64,000 nucleotides of DNA from Halanaerobium sp041694515 (GTDB taxonomy: Bacteria; Bacillota; Halanaerobiia; Halanaerobiales; Halanaerobiaceae). This document shows, piece by piece, positions 35,530-43,463 of this stretch (position 1 is the first letter of the stretch; every line of letters starts with the position of its first letter). The notes beneath the pieces were generated by a model, which worked only from the letters and a program-made list of their open reading frames with translations, did not search any database and was not told the origin of the DNA. The stretch lies in NCBI GenBank assembly GCA_041694515.1, contig JASMSZ010000054.1:1-64000 (forward strand), given 5' to 3'. A program made the position numbers and the translations under genes.

Positions 35530-36477
35530 CTATTTATAGCTAATCCGGGGATTAATAAAAACATAAATAATATCTACCAGCAAATTGACCAGGACAAAAA
35601 GAATAGATAAAATTAAAATTGAACCAAAAACCAGCGGCTGATCTCTAGCCTCCACAGCTTTAACCGCCAGCCTCCCTACACCTGGCCATGCAAAAACAGA
35701 TTCAATTAAAATTGCGCCTCCAAACATCATAGCCAGCTGGTTCCCAATATTGGTAATGATCGGAATCAGAGCATTGCGAAAAGCATGTTTTAAAATAATA
35801 ACTTTTTCGGAAACTCCTTTAGATCGTGCTGTAACCAGATAATCTTCTTTCATAATATCAAGCATTGAAGATCTGGTTATCCGACTGGTAGAAGCAATCA
35901 TTACCGTACTTAAGGCAAAAGCCGGTAAAATTAAGTGACGCAGCCCACTTAAAGTCCAGATACGACCCCCATAACCCGAAGAAGGAAAAAATGGAAAATA
36001 AACAGAAAATATATAGATAAAAATAATACCTGTAAAAAAAGCTGGTACAGAAATACCAATAGTTGCAATAAACATACTTAAAAGATCAAATAGAGAATTC
36101 TTTTTTACCGCAGCTATAACACCTGTTGGAATCGCCACTAAAATCGCAATAATCAGAGAAAGTAATCCTAATTCAATTGTAGCAGTCAGTCTCCTACCAA
36201 TAATATTTATTACCTCATCTCCATAATAAATTGAATCTAGTTCACCGGTTATAAAATTTTTAAGCATCAAAAAATATCTGACATGAAACGGTTCATTAAA
36301 ACCAAATTTTTCATTTAGGGCTTCTATGGCTGCCGGTGTTGCGTTTGTCCCCAGCATAATAGCCGCCGGATTCCCGGGTACCAGCTGCATAATTCCAAAC
36401 AAAATTAAGGAGACTCCGATCACAACCGGAATTAACCAGAGCAGTCTTTTAATAATATAAGCAAACAAATTGTTCAC
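35530..36477 (-). CDS. Peptide/nickel ABC transporter permease (OppB/DppB type)
   Basis: A 315-residue permease with six helices, MQLVPGNPAAIMLG after the first helix, EAA loop EDYLVTARSKGVSEKVIILK near residue 215, and the family C-terminus DIIYVFINPRISYK. It forms the channel with the OppC-type protein 28 bases downstream. AGAGGTG ribosome-binding site. Confidence 0.92.
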   Translation of the reverse strand: MNNLFAYIIKRLLWLIPVVIGVSLILFGIMQLVPGNPAAIMLGTNATPAAIEALNEKFGFNEPFHVRYFLMLKNFITGELDSIYYGDEVINIIGRRLTATIELGLLSLIIAILVAIPTGVIAAVKKNSLFDLLSMFIATIGISVPAFFTGIIFIYIFSVYFPFFPSSGYGGRIWTLSGLRHLILPAFALSTVMIASTSRITRSSMLDIMKEDYLVTARSKGVSEKVIILKHAFRNALIPIITNIGNQLAMMFGGAILIESVFAWPGVGRLAVKAVEARDQPLVFGSILILSILFVLVNLLVDIIYVFINPRISYK

Positions 36478-36491
36478 CTCTTTCTAAAAAG

Positions 36492-36523
36492 ACTATGCAG
36501 ATAGTCTCAGCTATCTGCATAGT
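36492..36523 (-). promoter_or_regulatory. Stem-loop between oppA and oppB
   Basis: A perfect 12-bp stem, ACTATGCAGATA with TATCTGCATAGT, 8-base loop, followed on the minus strand by CTTTTTAG. It probably acts as a leaky terminator or 3' stabiliser so that the binding protein is made in excess over the permeases. Confidence 0.7.
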
Positions 36524-36598
36524 AGTTTAAGATAATTAATCTTTTAATCTCTTTCTAAGCTGTCAAAATGATAATTCACTTTAAAACTGAACCCACCG

Positions 36599-38143
36599 CT
36601 ATTCCTTATAGACATTTGCAGTTGGAGTAACTAAGGGGATTATCAGTGAATTACCAGGGTTTAATTCCTGAACTTCATCCTGCATTACATAAATTTGATT
36701 TGAATGGGCAAGAGGATGGAAGACCAGGTCTTCAATTAATACTTTTCTTAATACTTTCTGATATAACTCTTCTCTTTTGGCCTGATCGGAAATTGATCTT
36801 GCTTCTTCCAACCACTGATCTACCTGATCATTCTCATAAAAAGCTCTGTTTAAAGAACCATCAGATTTAAAGAATCTATATAACCAGTAATCAGGATCAG
36901 GATCAGAAACAAATCTCAAGAAAAACATTCCAATTTCACCCCGGCCCAGCATATCCCACATTGTGCCAAATTCCATAGCATTTACTTCTGCAGTTAAACC
37001 CGCCTGATTTAATGCAGTTACCATAGCTTCTGCAGTCTTGACCTGATTCGGACGGCTATTGGAAACATATACCCGAACAACATAATCTTCTGGAATCACA
37101 CCAGCTGCTTTTAATTCCTTAAATTTCTGAGCTGCTGCTTCTGGATCAAAACCAACCGCATTTTCTTTCAAGTATTCTCTCTCTTCCGGCCAGAGTGTTG
37201 GAGGCAGCATTGAATATGCCCTTTCTCCCAGGATTCCAAAAATCTGAGGAATCATCTGGTCAAACGGAACAGCCTGCAGTACAGCTTCTCGAAATTTACG
37301 TTCATTAGTGGGTACCATGTCAAAATTAAAACCTAAGAAATTAATACCTGCCCCCGCAGCTGTTTTAACTTTAAAATCCGGATTGTTTCTAAATGATTCC
37401 AGCTGACCAACATCAAGATTCACTCCAAAATCAATGCCTCCACTGCGGAGTTCCATTGCCTGAGTTGCAGATTCTGGAATAGGTCTAATCACCAATTTTT
37501 TGATGTTAGGTACCTTATCCCAGTGATCCTGATATGCAGATAGGACTATCTGATTTCCAGGATCCCATTCTTCTAACTTAAAAGGACCTGCACCGATAGG
37601 ATTTCTTCCCAGTTCCTCATCCCCAACTTCTTCTGCATATTCTTTGGGAATAATTCCAAAAGTCATACCCAGCATAAAAGGAGCATATGGTTCATTTAAA
37701 GTAAACTTAATTGTATAATCATCAATTACTTCAATTGATTTAATTGATTCAATTTTAGCTCTTAAACCAGAACCATATTCTGGATCCAGAATCCGCTGAT
37801 AGGTATATTCTACATCTTCAGCCGTCAATTCCTGACCATTATGGAACAATACACCTTCTCTTAACTTAAATGTATATTCCATTTCATTCTCAGAAATCGT
37901 CCAGTCTTTAGCAATTCCTGGAACAATCTTATTTGACTTACCATATCTCACTAAACCATCAAAAATTAATGAGGCTACTCTTTCATTAACAGAAATAGTA
38001 GTCTCCCCGGGATCAAGATTACTCACCTCATCCTCTATCCCCATTACAAACTCTTCGGTCACCTTTTCCTGTGCCTGAGCAGCAGAAAACATCGAAACCA
38101 TAAATAAAGAAACCAATAATAAAACTAAAAATTTATTTTTCAT
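36599..38143 (-). CDS. Peptide ABC transporter substrate-binding protein (OppA/DppA type)
   Basis: A 514-residue family-5 solute-binding protein. Signal peptide about residues 1-24 (FLVLLLVSLFMVSMFSAAQAQ, no lipobox), then the family pattern IFDGLVRYGKSNKIVPGIA, YTFKLREGVLFHNGQELTAE and NPIGAGPFKLEEW. ATG at 38143 follows GGGAGGA at 6 bases; a 22-residue upstream extension is unsupported. Ligand probably a short peptide; the adjacent gamma-glutamyl hydrolase suggests gamma-glutamyl compounds. Confidence 0.9.
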   Translation of the reverse strand: MKNKFLVLLLVSLFMVSMFSAAQAQEKVTEEFVMGIEDEVSNLDPGETTISVNERVASLIFDGLVRYGKSNKIVPGIAKDWTISENEMEYTFKLREGVLFHNGQELTAEDVEYTYQRILDPEYGSGLRAKIESIKSIEVIDDYTIKFTLNEPYAPFMLGMTFGIIPKEYAEEVGDEELGRNPIGAGPFKLEEWDPGNQIVLSAYQDHWDKVPNIKKLVIRPIPESATQAMELRSGGIDFGVNLDVGQLESFRNNPDFKVKTAAGAGINFLGFNFDMVPTNERKFREAVLQAVPFDQMIPQIFGILGERAYSMLPPTLWPEEREYLKENAVGFDPEAAAQKFKELKAAGVIPEDYVVRVYVSNSRPNQVKTAEAMVTALNQAGLTAEVNAMEFGTMWDMLGRGEIGMFFLRFVSDPDPDYWLYRFFKSDGSLNRAFYENDQVDQWLEEARSISDQAKREELYQKVLRKVLIEDLVFHPLAHSNQIYVMQDEVQELNPGNSLIIPLVTPTANVYKE

Positions 38144-38177
38144 TATACTTCCTCCCGTATAATATATTATAATTTTC

Positions 38178-38942
38178 TTATTTTCTAGCCTGACCAACAA
38201 ATTCCACAAAATCTTTAAATAATTTTAACTGAATCGGATCTTTAGCGGCCATCATCTCTGGATGCCACTGGACACCTACAAGATAAGGATAATTAGGATC
38301 TTCGACTCCTTCTACAAAACCATCTGGAGCCACCGCAGATACTTTTAAACCTTCACCAACTTTATTAACTGCCTGATGGTGATAAGAGTTTACCGCAACT
38401 TCATCACCAGCGAAAATTTTAGCCAGGCGAGTATTTTCCTGAATATCAACCTGGTGAGTTTTATAATACTTGGGCACCATTAGAGCCATATGCGGTATCT
38501 TACTGTCAGCATTGTTTCCACAGACATCAACCTTTAAAGAACCACCATAATGAATATTTATCAGCTGAAAACCCCGGCAAATCCCTAAAATAGGTTTTTT
38601 CATTTCCATTGCCATCTGCAGAATTTTAAGCTCCCAGAGATCACGCTTAGGCGAAATATTCCCCAGATATTTTTGAGGATACGAATTATATAAAGCCGGA
38701 TCAATATCACTTCCTCCAGGTAAAACAACACCATCAGCCTCAGCAAGAAATTCCTTAATATACTGATCATCTTCTCTTCTTGACTCAAGATAGGGCATAA
38801 TTAGAGGTATAGCACCTGCCATACTCAATGATTCAGAGTAATCCTGAGTTATCAGTGAAAAATCTACTCCCTCAAGTTTATACTGTTCTCCCATTTTTTC
38901 TGTGGGAATTTTAAAAGATATAATTAAAATTTTTGGATACAT
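38178..38942 (-). CDS. Class I glutamine-amidotransferase-like gamma-glutamyl hydrolase (PuuD-like)
   Basis: A 254-residue peptidase C26 enzyme. Catalytic Cys122 is in ILGICRGFQLIN, His227 and Glu229 in GVQWHPEM; VLPGGSDIDPALY marks the gamma-glutamyl-GABA hydrolase group. It would cut gamma-glutamyl amides in the cytoplasm. ATG at 38942 is set by GGAGGA. It is first in the transcript ahead of oppA, so uptake and hydrolysis of gamma-glutamyl peptides are likely linked. Confidence 0.88.
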   Translation of the reverse strand: MYPKILIISFKIPTEKMGEQYKLEGVDFSLITQDYSESLSMAGAIPLIMPYLESRREDDQYIKEFLAEADGVVLPGGSDIDPALYNSYPQKYLGNISPKRDLWELKILQMAMEMKKPILGICRGFQLINIHYGGSLKVDVCGNNADSKIPHMALMVPKYYKTHQVDIQENTRLAKIFAGDEVAVNSYHHQAVNKVGEGLKVSAVAPDGFVEGVEDPNYPYLVGVQWHPEMMAAKDPIQLKLFKDFVEFVGQARK

Positions 38943-39019
38943 ATTTTTCCTCCATCCAAATCTATATTTTTGAATATCCACTACTTCTAAAATTTTTAGA
39001 TGGACATTTTATATGAGAA

Positions 39020-39048
39020 ATTATATCAATCTTTAGTAAAATTGTCAA
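39020..39048 (-). promoter_or_regulatory. Promoter of the puuD-like/oppABC/azlCD unit
   Basis: Minus-strand TTGACA (39043-39048) and TATAAT (39020-39025), 17-base spacer: a consensus sigma-A promoter about 78 bases before the first start codon. Confidence 0.9.
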
Positions 39049-39077
39049 TTTTAATTTTTATAACATCCTGAGCCTAA

Positions 39078-39392
39078 TTAGGAAATTGTCTGGATGAAAA
39101 TATCTATCTGTCCACCACAGACCCATCCGATTTCTGCTGCTTCTTTACGGGTTAAAGTAAGTTTCAACTTTTCCGATTTTCCTTTTTCTATTAACTCCAG
39201 AGCTTTTTCTATTACCTTTTTTTCGTCCTGACCGCCGCCAATACTGCCGAAAATTTCCCCGGCTTCGGTAATTATCATTTCGGTTCCGGTATTGCGTGGC
39301 GAAGAACTTTTGGCCTGAATTATAAAGGCTCTGGCCAGTTTAAGATTCTCTTTTTTTAGTTTAATGATTTCTTTTAGGATTTCTTTCTTCAC
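39078..39392 (-). CDS. XdhC/CoxI N-terminal domain as a separate protein
   Basis: A 104-residue protein holding just the XdhC/CoxI N-terminal module: SSSPRNTGTEMIITEAGEIF, GSIGGGQDEKKVIEKAL and VCGGQIDIFI, with the conserved cysteine near residue 94. XdhC binds molybdenum cofactor for delivery to molybdenum hydroxylases. In most bacteria this module precedes the Rossmann module in one chain; here it is a separate gene that follows it. GTG start overlaps the previous stop by one base. Confidence 0.82.
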   Translation of the reverse strand: MKKEILKEIIKLKKENLKLARAFIIQAKSSSPRNTGTEMIITEAGEIFGSIGGGQDEKKVIEKALELIEKGKSEKLKLTLTRKEAAEIGWVCGGQIDIFIQTIS

Positions 39393-40168
39393 TACTTATC
39401 CCTCCTAACAGCAATAATCTCTGCTGCAATCGCCACAGCTATCTCTGCTGGTGTTTCACTACCGATGTCCAGACCTATTGGAGCGTGGACTGCATCCAGT
39501 TTTCCCTCGGTTATACCATCGTCTCGCAGCTGATCGTAAACAGTTTTGATTTTGCGAGAACTGCCAATCATACCCAGGTAGGATGCTTCAGAATTAATTA
39601 CATTTTTCAGGACCTGATAATCATGCTGATGGCCTCTGGTAACAATCACTAGATAATCGTTTTCTTTAATTTTAGCACTGGCAAAATAATCACTGTAATC
39701 CAAAAGCAGCAGCTGATCGGCTGTAGGAAATCTATCATAATTTAAAAACTCTTCTCGATCATCGACAACTGTAATTCTAAAATCTAAAAGGCTGCAAATT
39801 TTAACCAGCGGCTCAGCAATGTGGCCGGCTCCAAATACTGTCAAATGTGGTTGATCAACTACAGGCTCCAGAAAAATCTCCAGTTTATTATCCTGATCTA
39901 AATTAATTTCTTTCAGCTGAGAATCTATATTCTTTTTTTCTCCCAGTTCCAGAATCTTATTTTTCAAATCTGTATTTAAAAAGAACTTCTCCAGCTCATT
40001 TTCCAGCTGATCAGAAGAAAACTTAATTATTCCCTCCTCATCAAATAAAAACATCTCTCCCAGCAAATTTTGCGATATTTCTTCACTATCAATACCAGTT
40101 AAGACTGCTGTCAGTATTTTTTTATTCCCCTGTAATTCGTCAAAAACTTTTTTAAAGAAATCTTCCAT
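39392..40168 (-). CDS. XdhC Rossmann-domain protein
   Basis: A 258-residue protein whose second half is the XdhC_C Rossmann domain: HLTVFGAGHIAEPLVKIC, VVDDREEF, YLVIVTRGHQHDYQVL, YLGMIGSSRK and APIGLDIGSETPAEIAVAI. The first about 100 residues are acidic and resemble a degenerate CoxI module. With the small following gene it likely makes a two-piece XdhC for sulfuration and insertion of the Mo cofactor. ATG at 40168 with AAGGA upstream. No molybdenum hydroxylase is in the window. Confidence 0.85.
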   Translation of the reverse strand: MEDFFKKVFDELQGNKKILTAVLTGIDSEEISQNLLGEMFLFDEEGIIKFSSDQLENELEKFFLNTDLKNKILELGEKKNIDSQLKEINLDQDNKLEIFLEPVVDQPHLTVFGAGHIAEPLVKICSLLDFRITVVDDREEFLNYDRFPTADQLLLLDYSDYFASAKIKENDYLVIVTRGHQHDYQVLKNVINSEASYLGMIGSSRKIKTVYDQLRDDGITEGKLDAVHAPIGLDIGSETPAEIAVAIAAEIIAVRRDK

Positions 40169-40334
40169 TTCTACCACGTCCTTTCGTTACGAAAGTTTAA
40201 AGCACTAGTTGTTTTAATAATGATCAGTAGTTCTAAATCATGAGGTTATTTTTACTCACTTTTTTATTATTTTCTCCAATAGGTAGTCTTTTTCCTGCAT
40301 CAAAAGCTGATTATTTCTGTATCCACCAGGTCAA

Positions 40335-40688
40335 TTATTTTCCTAACTTCTGCTTAAATTCCTGATCAAAATACTCATTTTCTAACTTTGAAAGACACTC
40401 AACAGCCTCTTTTCTAAATTTAGAAAACTCTTCAGTTAAAATTCGACCTTTAACTGTCAGTTCTGAACCCCCACCACTGCTGCCGCCTACTTTTTTATCC
40501 AACAATTTAAAACCAAGTCTTTTTTCTAATTTTTTAATCAGCTTCCAGGCCTGACTGTAGGACATATTTATTTCTGCTGCAGCCTGTCTTAATGATCCTA
40601 ACTGATCAACCAGTTCTAAAATTTGACAGGGGCCATCTCCAAAAAGACGCTCATCTTCTTCCAGCCACAATTTATAATTTAAGCGCAT
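40335..40688 (-). CDS. ModE-type winged-helix regulator without molybdate domains
   Basis: A 117-residue protein matching the ModE N-terminal DNA-binding domain: LVDQLGSLRQAAAEINMSYSQAWKLI and LLDKKVGGSSGGGSELTVKG. It has no TOBE/MopI domains, so it cannot bind molybdate in the known way; the signal may come from another protein. It sits among Mo-cofactor handling genes and is probably self-regulated through the inverted repeat just upstream. The 157 bases 40178-40334 after it hold nothing I can identify. Confidence 0.88.
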   Translation of the reverse strand: MRLNYKLWLEEDERLFGDGPCQILELVDQLGSLRQAAAEINMSYSQAWKLIKKLEKRLGFKLLDKKVGGSSGGGSELTVKGRILTEEFSKFRKEAVECLSKLENEYFDQEFKQKLGK

Positions 40689-40702
40689 TTTTTCTCCTTT
40701 CC

Positions 40703-40722
40703 GATAGATATCAATCTCTATC
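40703..40722. promoter_or_regulatory. Inverted repeat upstream of the modE-like gene
   Basis: GATAGA (40703-40708) and TCTATC (40717-40722) separated by 8 bases, 14 bases before the start codon. The AT-rich, ATAGAT-containing dyad is reminiscent of ModE-type sites and is a likely autoregulatory operator. Confidence 0.5.
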
Positions 40723-40754
40723 AGGATTGAAAATTTGCTGATCTATTGTAACTC

Positions 40755-41390
40755 CTAATTGGTTTTTAGTTTAAAATTATTACTTCTGTATTTTTGATAT
40801 AGTTCTTTAAAATCCAGGTCAACAGTAATTTCTTGATAGTCAGAGGGATAACGATAAATTTTTTCTGGTACTAGATCAAACAAATTACGCAGTCCAGCTT
40901 CACCTTCAAGTTTTAAAACAATTTTTCTAAATTTATTTTTTATGAGTACCGGGTGGCCTTTTTGTCCCTGGTACTCAGGTAGAAAAATTTCTGCTTCAAG
41001 TTCTAAACATTTTTGATAAAATTCACTGTATATCTCAGGCCCAATAAATGGCTTATCTGCCAGGGTAAAAAGCAGATATTGATTTTCTGCTGGCAGCTGG
41101 GTTAGTGCCTTTTTAACTGAAGACATCATCCCTTTTTGATAATCATCATTTTCCACAATTTTAAGAATTCCATTTTTCAACTCATTCCTGTATTTTCTCA
41201 GCAAATACTTTTTGACTTTTTCCTTTTCAGCACCAACTACAACTTTCAGCTCCTCATCCACAATTTCTGCTGCCAGCAGATTATCAATAGTTTTACCAAG
41301 TATAGTATTCTCCTCTTCCCAGTCCAGAAGCTGCTTTAATTCACCCATTCTTTTTGCCTCTCCGGCCGCCAGAACAACTGCTGTCAGCAT
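40755..41390 (-). CDS. MocA-like molybdopterin nucleotidyltransferase
   Basis: A 211-residue NTP-transferase: VVLAAGEAKRMGELKQLL (nucleotide site), VVVGAEKEKV, GMMSSVKKAL, LLFTLADKPFI and GHPVLI. This is the MocA/MobA-like pattern that makes the cytosine or guanine dinucleotide form of the Mo cofactor for hydroxylases. It begins 2 bases after the amylase stop, and precedes modE- and xdhC-like genes in the same direction. Confidence 0.87.
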   Translation of the reverse strand: MLTAVVLAAGEAKRMGELKQLLDWEEENTILGKTIDNLLAAEIVDEELKVVVGAEKEKVKKYLLRKYRNELKNGILKIVENDDYQKGMMSSVKKALTQLPAENQYLLFTLADKPFIGPEIYSEFYQKCLELEAEIFLPEYQGQKGHPVLIKNKFRKIVLKLEGEAGLRNLFDLVPEKIYRYPSDYQEITVDLDFKELYQKYRSNNFKLKTN

Positions 41391-41392
41391 AA

Positions 41393-42823
41393 TTAAGACT
41401 TCACCGGAACCCAGACAGAATAGCCTTTTTCTGCTGTACCTTTTACTTTAAATTGCCCATTTGCCTTACCATCAGTTTTAACTTTTTCTTCAATATTGCC
41501 TGTATAATCATAATACTCTGTATCTGCCTTACCTGAGTTAACCGTTTTTTCTATAATTTTTCCATTTTCATGTTTGGTAATCATCATTACCAGTCCACTG
41601 CCGGGATGATCCTGATCACCACTGCGAATATAAGAATAAGTATTTTCATCATTAGACTCACTCTCATAAGCTTCCCCATAGGCAAATTTTTTGCGGGCTT
41701 CAATTAAGTTGTCAATTACCTTTTTTAAGCCAAAATGATGATAATCCTTCCAGAACACTTTGGGCACTCCATCTTTACGCATTAAAATATAGCAGTATGC
41801 CTGCAGCTTTCTTTGAGCAACAGCTTCTGTAGGATATTCACTTTCTTCATCTCTTTCTGTATCATGATTTTCAATAAATGTTATAGCCCGATGTTGATAA
41901 CCCTTTCTGTTAACCAGACCTTTTTCTCCCATCCAGCGCAGATCTAAATTTCCATGCATCAGCTCTATAAATCTTTCTCTTAAAGGAAAATCAAAAACAT
42001 GTAATTTCGGATGATCAATTGCCTCTAAATAGTCAACTAAAGTATCAACATCATTAATCCAGGCTTCTCCAATATAAAATAATTCTTTCTCTGAAGACTG
42101 ATCTGTCTTTTCTATAAAATCATAAATCATGGAGTTATCTACATGTTTGCTGGCATCAAAACGAAAACCATCGAATCCTATTTCATTAATTATCCATTTA
42201 CCCCAGTTGATAGTATCTTCTCGTACAGCCTGGTTTTGATAATCCAAATTAGCCCCCATCAGATAGTCATCAGCAAAAGAATTATCCCATTCTTTTGTAT
42301 TAAAAAGCATCTCCCCTGCCTCTTGAGTCAATTCATTCCAGTCTGTTCCATCAAAGCAAATCCAGTCTAACTTTAAAGAACTGTATTTATTATCCCGACC
42401 TGGAAAATTAAATTTTGTCCAGACTTCTGCCTCAGAACCATCTTTTAATTTTACTTTTTCTTTTTCATCAGCACCCATTCGGTGATCCAAAACTGCATCA
42501 TATAATAATTTTAAATCATATTTATGCAGCTCATCTACAGCCTGCTGCAGCTCTTCTCTAGTTCCATATTTTGTTCTTTTAGCCCCTTTTTGCTCAAATT
42601 CTCCCAGATCCCAGAGATCATAGGTGCCATAACCAACATCATCAACACCAGCAGCTCCTTTATTTGCAGGAGGAAACCAGAGCAAATCAAAACCTGACTC
42701 TGCAATCTCTTCTGCCTGCTCAGCCAGCAGCTGCCATAAATTTACCTCTTCCGGATATTCTTCTGCATATTTGCCGGTATTCATCTCCCAGTAAAAAGTC
42801 TGTAAAATAACAGGATTCTCCAA
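41393..42823 (-). CDS. Cytoplasmic alpha-amylase, GH13 subfamily 5 type
   Basis: A 476-residue alpha-1,4-glucan endohydrolase. Catalytic residues Asp223 (GFRFDASKHV), Glu253 (YIGEAW) and Asp321 (FIENHDTE) are intact; VILQTFYWEM and DAVLDHRMGADE are typical of the liquefying/cytosolic group. No signal peptide, so it acts on internal glycogen or imported dextrins. TTG start (42821-42823) with AGGAGG at 7 bases. The association with Mo-cofactor genes downstream appears accidental. Confidence 0.92.
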   Translation of the reverse strand: MENPVILQTFYWEMNTGKYAEEYPEEVNLWQLLAEQAEEIAESGFDLLWFPPANKGAAGVDDVGYGTYDLWDLGEFEQKGAKRTKYGTREELQQAVDELHKYDLKLLYDAVLDHRMGADEKEKVKLKDGSEAEVWTKFNFPGRDNKYSSLKLDWICFDGTDWNELTQEAGEMLFNTKEWDNSFADDYLMGANLDYQNQAVREDTINWGKWIINEIGFDGFRFDASKHVDNSMIYDFIEKTDQSSEKELFYIGEAWINDVDTLVDYLEAIDHPKLHVFDFPLRERFIELMHGNLDLRWMGEKGLVNRKGYQHRAITFIENHDTERDEESEYPTEAVAQRKLQAYCYILMRKDGVPKVFWKDYHHFGLKKVIDNLIEARKKFAYGEAYESESNDENTYSYIRSGDQDHPGSGLVMMITKHENGKIIEKTVNSGKADTEYYDYTGNIEEKVKTDGKANGQFKVKGTAEKGYSVWVPVKS

Positions 42824-43063
42824 TGTTAATCCTCCTCAAGAATAGTAATTAGCTCAAATACCCTATGTTTGAATTGTCTAATAATTTTAAGTAAAAACTT
42901 CTGCTTATTAATTATTTTATCATAAATTGAAGCATTTTTACATTAATTTCAATTGATAAAATAAAAAATCCCCTCTACAGGAGATTTCGACATAATCTGA
43001 CAGGTTCACGGTGCGCGAACATAAATGAACAAAAACATTCATAAACGTTCATAAAAATTAAAA

Positions 43064-43087
43064 CCCCGCCCAGAACCCTGGACGGGG
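43064..43087 (-). terminator. Terminator of the cold-shock gene
   Basis: Stem CCCCGCCC (43064-43071) with GGACGGGG (43080-43087), one mismatch, followed on the minus strand by TTTTAATTTTT. The remaining gap to the amylase start (42824-43063) contains a second weaker hairpin (AAATC...GATTT, about 42966-42988) and no gene. Confidence 0.85.
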
Positions 43088-43118
43088 TAAGTTGTCTCAG
43101 TTTATACAGTTTTAAACT

Positions 43119-43322
43119 CTATAACTTCACAACGTTTTCAGCTTGTGGACCGCGGTCGCCTTCAACGATTTCGAATTCTACTTCCTGGTCGTCTTCAAGT
43201 GTCTTGAAACCTTCGTCCTCAATAGCTGAGAAGTGTACAAATACATCGTCGCCATCTTCTCTTTCAATAAAACCATAACCTTTTTTCGCGTCAAACCATT
43301 TTACTTTACCTGTGTAAATCAT
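43119..43322 (-). CDS. Cold-shock protein (CspA family)
   Basis: A 67-residue single-strand nucleic-acid-binding OB-fold protein. RNP1 (KKGYGFIER) and RNP2 (DVFVHFSAI) are complete. It acts as an RNA chaperone. Monocistronic with its own promoter, a leader of about 65 bases and a terminator. GGGGGAAT ribosome-binding site. Confidence 0.96.
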   Translation of the reverse strand: MIYTGKVKWFDAKKGYGFIEREDGDDVFVHFSAIEDEGFKTLEDDQEVEFEIVEGDRGPQAENVVKL

Positions 43323-43395
43323 AATTAATTCATTCCCCCTAGGAATAATTCTATATTTGGGGTTCGTTCAGTTAAAACTCCACCCATCGATAGTG

Positions 43396-43424
43396 ATTAT
43401 ACCATAAGAAAAAAACCATTTCAA
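43396..43424 (-). promoter_or_regulatory. Promoter of the cold-shock gene
   Basis: Minus-strand TTGAAA (43419-43424) and TATAAT (43396-43401) with 17-base spacing, giving a leader of about 65 bases. Confidence 0.88.
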
Positions 43425-43463
43425 GGGTTTATTTTTGACAATTTATTTCAAATTCAAAATATT

